Shown: one piece after another, positions 43,720 to 47,380 of the stretch
Position numbering within the stretch: the first letter of the stretch is position 1
Layout: the number at the start of each line of letters is the position of its first letter
Source: Stramenopiles sp. TOSAG23-2
Taxonomy: Eukaryota; Sar
Length of the DNA stretch: 47,380 nt
Direction of reading: 5' to 3'
NCBI GenBank assembly: GCA_900128395.1
Contig: LT649276.1
Location: 1-47,380, forward strand
The notes under the pieces: model-generated
The model's database searches: none
What the model was told of the DNA's origin: nothing
The model's input: only the letters and a program-made list of their open reading frames with translations
Made by a program: the position numbers and the translations under genes

Positions 43720-44477
43720 TTAGTATTCAAAAGATTGTTCCTCTGTCTGTGATTCAGAGTTAAGTGAAAGAGCTACTCCTTCATAAAGTTGTAAATCACA
43801 TTCTTTAATCAATCTAAATGTTTTTGTATTGTCGTTATCCAACTTAACTTTCAATTTTCCATCCTTACGTGAGGTCGCCTCAATAACTGTCCCTCTGCTT
43901 CCCTGTTTAAATGTTGCATGACCTGTTAAAAATATATACTTATATATAACACATATATATTATGCACAAATACGTAAAAACAATAATATGGTACATAGGT
44001 AATTACTTCTCTCTTTCTATCTCTTAACAAAACACAAAAGCATTATCAACGTTTGAAATTACACATTTTATATATATATATATATCAAAACTTTTTTTTT
44101 CAAGTGTTTTGCACTTTTTAAAATATTTGTGTTTTGCATTTCAATCATGTCATCTAATCTAATTATGAAAAGAGTTCATTTGTATAATCATATTACATCA
44201 TACCAAAAGAATAAAGAATAAATATCACAGTCAATGGTAAAAAACAAAAAGCGCAACATACTACAGGTGCAGCATATGTACCTTCTGATGTTAAATATCA
44301 TACAATTTCATCATATACATATTTCCAATATTCTTTATTTTTCTCGTTCATCTTCCAATAGTTTTCATTTGGTTCTTTTATTATATTATTAATTCTAGCG
44401 TCCTTGATTTTCTCTTCCATACCAATTAAAAGTGGTGTATCCGGGTTCATCTTGATTTCTCCCTTCTCGTGATTCAT
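43720..44477 (-). CDS. Small spliced membrane protein with an in-frame TGA
   Basis: Not visible as one long frame. The ATG is at 44477; coding runs to 44204, then an intron (44203-43923, donor GTATGA, acceptor AACAG, 281 bp, phase 1), then an exon 43922-43720 ending TAA. The joined product is about 158 residues. It has a charged N-terminal half with Y-W-K-M-N and E-Y-W-K-Y, a hydrophobic helix (P-V-V-C-C-A-F-C-F-L-P-L-T-V-I-F-I-L-Y), then H-A-T-F-K-Q-G-S-R-G-T-V-I-E-A and K-L-K-V-K-L-D-N, a small beta-rich domain of SH3/KOW-like look. The frame before the helix contains a TGA (44300-44298). Options are selenocysteine, a nonsense change (CGA to TGA), or a 138-bp intron from 44422 to 44285 that keeps frame and removes it. 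The splice phase and the hydrophobic stretch support a real gene. Function unknown. Confidence 0.55.
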
Positions 44478-45270
44478 TTTGTTTATTTACATGTACTATG
44501 GTTCTCATTCATACATCATATATACAACTATCTACCACTACATGTATTTTCTATATTATACCAACAGTTATTGATATCTCTCATCTCTCATACATGTGTA
44601 TACGTATTATATATATATTTTATAGTATATACTTTACAATAGTACTATACAGTAGTATATATTTTTTATTACAGTTACAGATAATATTATACTTCTTTTA
44701 AGGGATTTCTGATGGCAAAAAATAAACTGTTGATAAACTTGTACATATGTTGCATATCGGATACGAGGAGCAATCAGGCAATCAGGCAATAGAAACGGGA
44801 CAGCCAGACGACAGCTGGACAAAAAGCTACACTTGCACACTACTGACAACCGGACAACAACCTGGCTTCATTACGTCGTCGCAAGCCAAAGCAAGCCCGC
44901 AAGCTGGCAAGGTGCATTATTATCATTTTTACATTCAGAAACTAATAGAATTATTATTAAGTCATATGCACATATAGTACACAAATTAAAACAAAGGAGA
45001 AGATACTTTCTTTTGTCGTTTTGGATTACATATTGATTTATCACCATTTTTAATCAAGTGTGTACGTTTCTCTTTGATAATCCAGTCCACCTTGCCATTA
45101 ATTCTCGTTACGATAATTAGTTAATATATATTGTTGTGTTACATATAAATTTCGTTGAAGGAACCCCTATTATAGGTTCTTAATATTTTTTTTTTTAGTT
45201 AGTGTATATATATATATATCTATATATTAATTGTCACATTTTATAAAGTATATATATATATATATTCATC
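44478..45270. other. Divergent promoter region
   Basis: 793 bases between divergent starts. A GC-richer patch (about 44765-44910) has CAGGCAATCAGGCAAT and short GCAAGC repeats. The leader of the next gene ends in AT dinucleotide runs. Reading frames at 44498-44701 and 44747-44977 look like chance. Confidence 0.5.
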
Positions 45271-45852
45271 ATGTCAAGTTTAGTTTTGGAAGAGATAAAG
45301 AAAGAGGATGAAGAAGAAGTAGAAACGTTTGATTTAAATAGTAGCGATACAAGTATATCAAGCGTTGATTCATTAGACACAACTTTATCATCAGTCACTG
45401 ACACTGATTTTTGTATTATGTCAAACTTTACAAATACGCTGCTCAATATATTATCAAACAATGAAGATAATAAACGGTATACACCTGATATACTTGCAAC
45501 AACATTTAATAATTTTGTAAATAATCATATTCATTGTTTGGATAACATAGAAATATTGAATATTGATAAAAAAATAATTGTAAATATATGTCGTGATATT
45601 AAAGTTCAACATCCACATTTATGGACAAAAGATATTGCCAAACTATTTGGTGCGTTATTGAAAACAATTTCTAAAGCAAAATTACATGCGTTGAAAGCAC
45701 CGGAGGAACCTGTTGAAGGTTCATATGTTGAAGCATTTTGGGCAAATAAATCATGGTGTTGTGGACAAATTCAAAAAGTACATTATTACAATAGTGATGG
45801 TACTGCAGCAGGAACTGCAGGAGGAACAACGTTAACATCATCGGTATCAACA

Positions 45853-45883
<31 letters not shown>

Positions 45884-46545
45884 TAAACAATTCGAAAAGG
45901 AATAGTACGACAGGTAAGATTGTAAAATATGATATCTCGTATTTAGATTCATCCACAGAAAAAGATATTAGTAGAGACAGAATACGATTGCTAGACAATA
46001 AAGCTAAATATTTAGCAGAAGCGGTAAAAACAGAAAATTATTCATTATTATTTCAATATATGGCAGAATTTCAAAATGATGCTAATACAGAACGTATTGG
46101 ATGTGGTTTAATGGCATTGATTGTTTATAGTCCAGAGTGGAGACAAAATATTGGCGATTCCCATAAATTACCATTGCTTCAAATGGGTGCTGGAAAAACG
46201 TTGGCACGAGTCATCCAACGTAATAGTGTGGTTCCTTATACTAATGAAGATATAAAAGAGGCAACGGATGAAATTAAAAATAGTGTTGCTGCAATTGATA
46301 AAGCACTTCGTGCAATGTATAATTTTACATTTCACCAAGTTGATAGTGTGCAAGATACATTAGTACGCACATTATTAACTGATGGAGCAAACGAGGTGTT
46401 GTACGACGCATTGCAAGCGTTTCCACATGTTCACGATGTGCAACGTTGGGGACGGTTAACATTGCAACGTTTACATAATAATTCCAGGTATCATAGTGAT
46501 AGTGATCGAGATGGAAGTTGTAGTAGTGAAGATATCGAATCGTAG
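45271..46545 (+). CDS. Tudor/agenet-like domain protein of unknown function
   Basis: 424 residues. The acidic Ser/Asp/Thr-rich N-terminus (1-60) is followed by a helical region (about 65-140). Residues about 144-239 look like a Tudor/agenet-type barrel: G-S-Y-V-E-A-F-W ... W-C-C-G-Q-I-Q-K-V ... Y-D-I-S-Y-L-D ... I-S-R-D-R-I-R-L-L. It is interrupted by an Asn-rich insertion (196-205, AAT repeat). The C-terminal 180 residues are helical and may be an ARM/HEAT-like solenoid (G-C-G-L-M-A-L-I-V-Y-S-P-E-W). Tudor-like modules bind methylated Lys/Arg or nucleic acid, so a chromatin or RNA role is possible. The C-terminal region gives no family by eye. Confidence 0.8.
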
Positions 46546-47068
46546 TGTGTATGTAATCTATTATAGCCGCGTAGCCGCCTTAAAAAAGTAGATATAGGGT
46601 TGATTTGTATGCTACTCGTAAAATATATACTTTAATCAGGAATAATATATAGTTGGAGCCGTTTGAACACTGAATCTATCTCGGACTTCTTTTTTTTTTT
46701 TCAGGAGACTTTTTTAAGGTCAATCTTCCACACCCTCAATGTCCGGGTTCAAAATGGAATAGTAATAGCACTTACGAAAGATGAAAGAAAACACATTAGT
46801 GCTACTTAACGATATCATTATAAAAAAAAAAACGTTTTGACGGACCAATCACAATACTGTGTGTTATAATAATGAAACAATATTAATTTATATATATATC
46901 ATCATAACCTCATATTTAAACAGGAAATTATATGTGTACATAAAACATAATATCATAAAAAAAGAATAACGAACATAATTTCATCTATCTATCTATCTAA
47001 TTAGATTAATATCACTTATTAATATTTCAATATATATTTAGATTATTTTACTGTACAAGGCAAAAAAG
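46546..47068. other. Intergenic region
   Basis: 523 bases between same-strand genes. It includes a palindrome-like TAGCCGCGTAGCCGCC patch just after the upstream gene, a T11 run near 46690, and a (CTAT)n microsatellite at about 46983-46998. No gene seen. Confidence 0.5.
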
Positions 47069-47362
47069 ATGTTGTACAATAAATTATTCATATTAACGTT
47101 TGTATTATTTGCATTATCATCAGATCATGTTGTATATACAAATGCATTAACGGTATCTTCAGCACAAGTTGCAAATGGTGCACCAACGAAATTAGTAATT
47201 ACATTATCGGCAGCTGTAGATGCTGCTGGTAGTACTTTGGTTGCTAGCGAATTTCAAGTAAACATTGCAGGTGGTGGATTTGTAGCCCCATCTGCTGCAA
47301 ATGTTGTTGGTGGTAGTCATTTCTTTTTATTTACATATTATACGACCAAACTTTCGCCTTGA
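47069..47362 (+). CDS. N-terminal part of a secreted or surface protein (probably 3' incomplete)
   Basis: 97 residues before a TGA. A signal peptide (hydrophobic 5-20, cleavage near N-A25/L) is followed by a Val/Ala/Thr/Gly-rich beta-type sequence (V-T-I-x-L-S-A-A-V-D-A-A-G) typical of repeat-bearing extracellular proteins. After N-V-V-G-G the sequence turns into T-rich, non-coding-like DNA (Y-Y-T-T-K-L-S-P). I therefore suspect a splice donor at GGTGGTAGTC (about 47309-47314) and further exons beyond the window. If unspliced, it is a small secreted protein. Confidence 0.6.
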   Translation: MLYNKLFILTFVLFALSSDHVVYTNALTVSSAQVANGAPTKLVITLSAAVDAAGSTLVASEFQVNIAGGGFVAPSAANVVGGSHFFLFTYYTTKLSP

Positions 47363-47380
47363 TTTTTATTATTATATTGC

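Overview
This window looks like nuclear DNA of an AT-rich, intron-poor unicellular eukaryote. The proteins are eukaryotic (an EAF6 subunit, a neddylatable cullin, an E(z)-type SET protein, an IQ-motif giant, a zinc-knuckle DEAD-box helicase). Genes sit singly on both strands, are mostly single-exon, and the few introns inferred are GT-AG. Stop codons TAA, TAG and TGA are all in use. The C-x-A-G-x-Y-S cysteine-rich surface protein and the selenoprotein suggest a marine protist or alga, perhaps a stramenopile, but the sequence does not fix the lineage. No rRNA, tRNA, CRISPR array or intact transposase gene was seen.

Layout, left to right: an RCC1/cysteine-rich/multi-pass membrane protein (open at the left edge); EAF6 (+); a CUL1-like cullin (-); an EF-hand protein (+); an E(z)/EZH-like SET methyltransferase (+); a small secreted cysteine-rich protein (-); a 3.6 kb gene desert with three short tandem duplications; a GPI-phospholipase D-like enzyme with one intron (+); a degenerate-WW protein (-); a long coiled-coil protein (+); a thioredoxin-like/hemerythrin fusion read through an in-frame TGA (+); a TauD-family dioxygenase (-); a DEAD-box helicase with zinc knuckles (+); a protein with about 17 IQ motifs plus WW (+); a gamma-glutamylcyclotransferase-like protein with a CHORD-like zinc domain (+); a small spliced membrane protein whose frame also contains a TGA (-); a Tudor/agenet-like protein (+); and the start of a secreted protein at the right edge.

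The most notable find is at 30404-31694. The thioredoxin-like fold is complete only if the reading frame passes through TGA at 30551-30553, two residues before a C-W-P-C motif. The 3' UTR, 78 bases after the stop, holds a hairpin that fits the eukaryotic SECIS consensus (ATGAN ... A-rich apical loop ... NGAN, with both helices). The C-terminal half carries all seven iron ligands of hemerythrin. I read this as a selenoprotein that joins a thiol/selenol redox domain to a diiron oxygen-binding domain.

A second theme is short tandem duplication. Units of 51 to 170 bp are copied once in tandem in coding, UTR and intergenic DNA, and the cyclotransferase gene has separate duplications across its start and its stop codon. 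Chromatin (EAF6, EZH-like), ubiquitination (cullin) and probable ciliary or cytoskeletal proteins (IQ, coiled-coil, EF-hand) are mixed with no sign of operon-like organisation.
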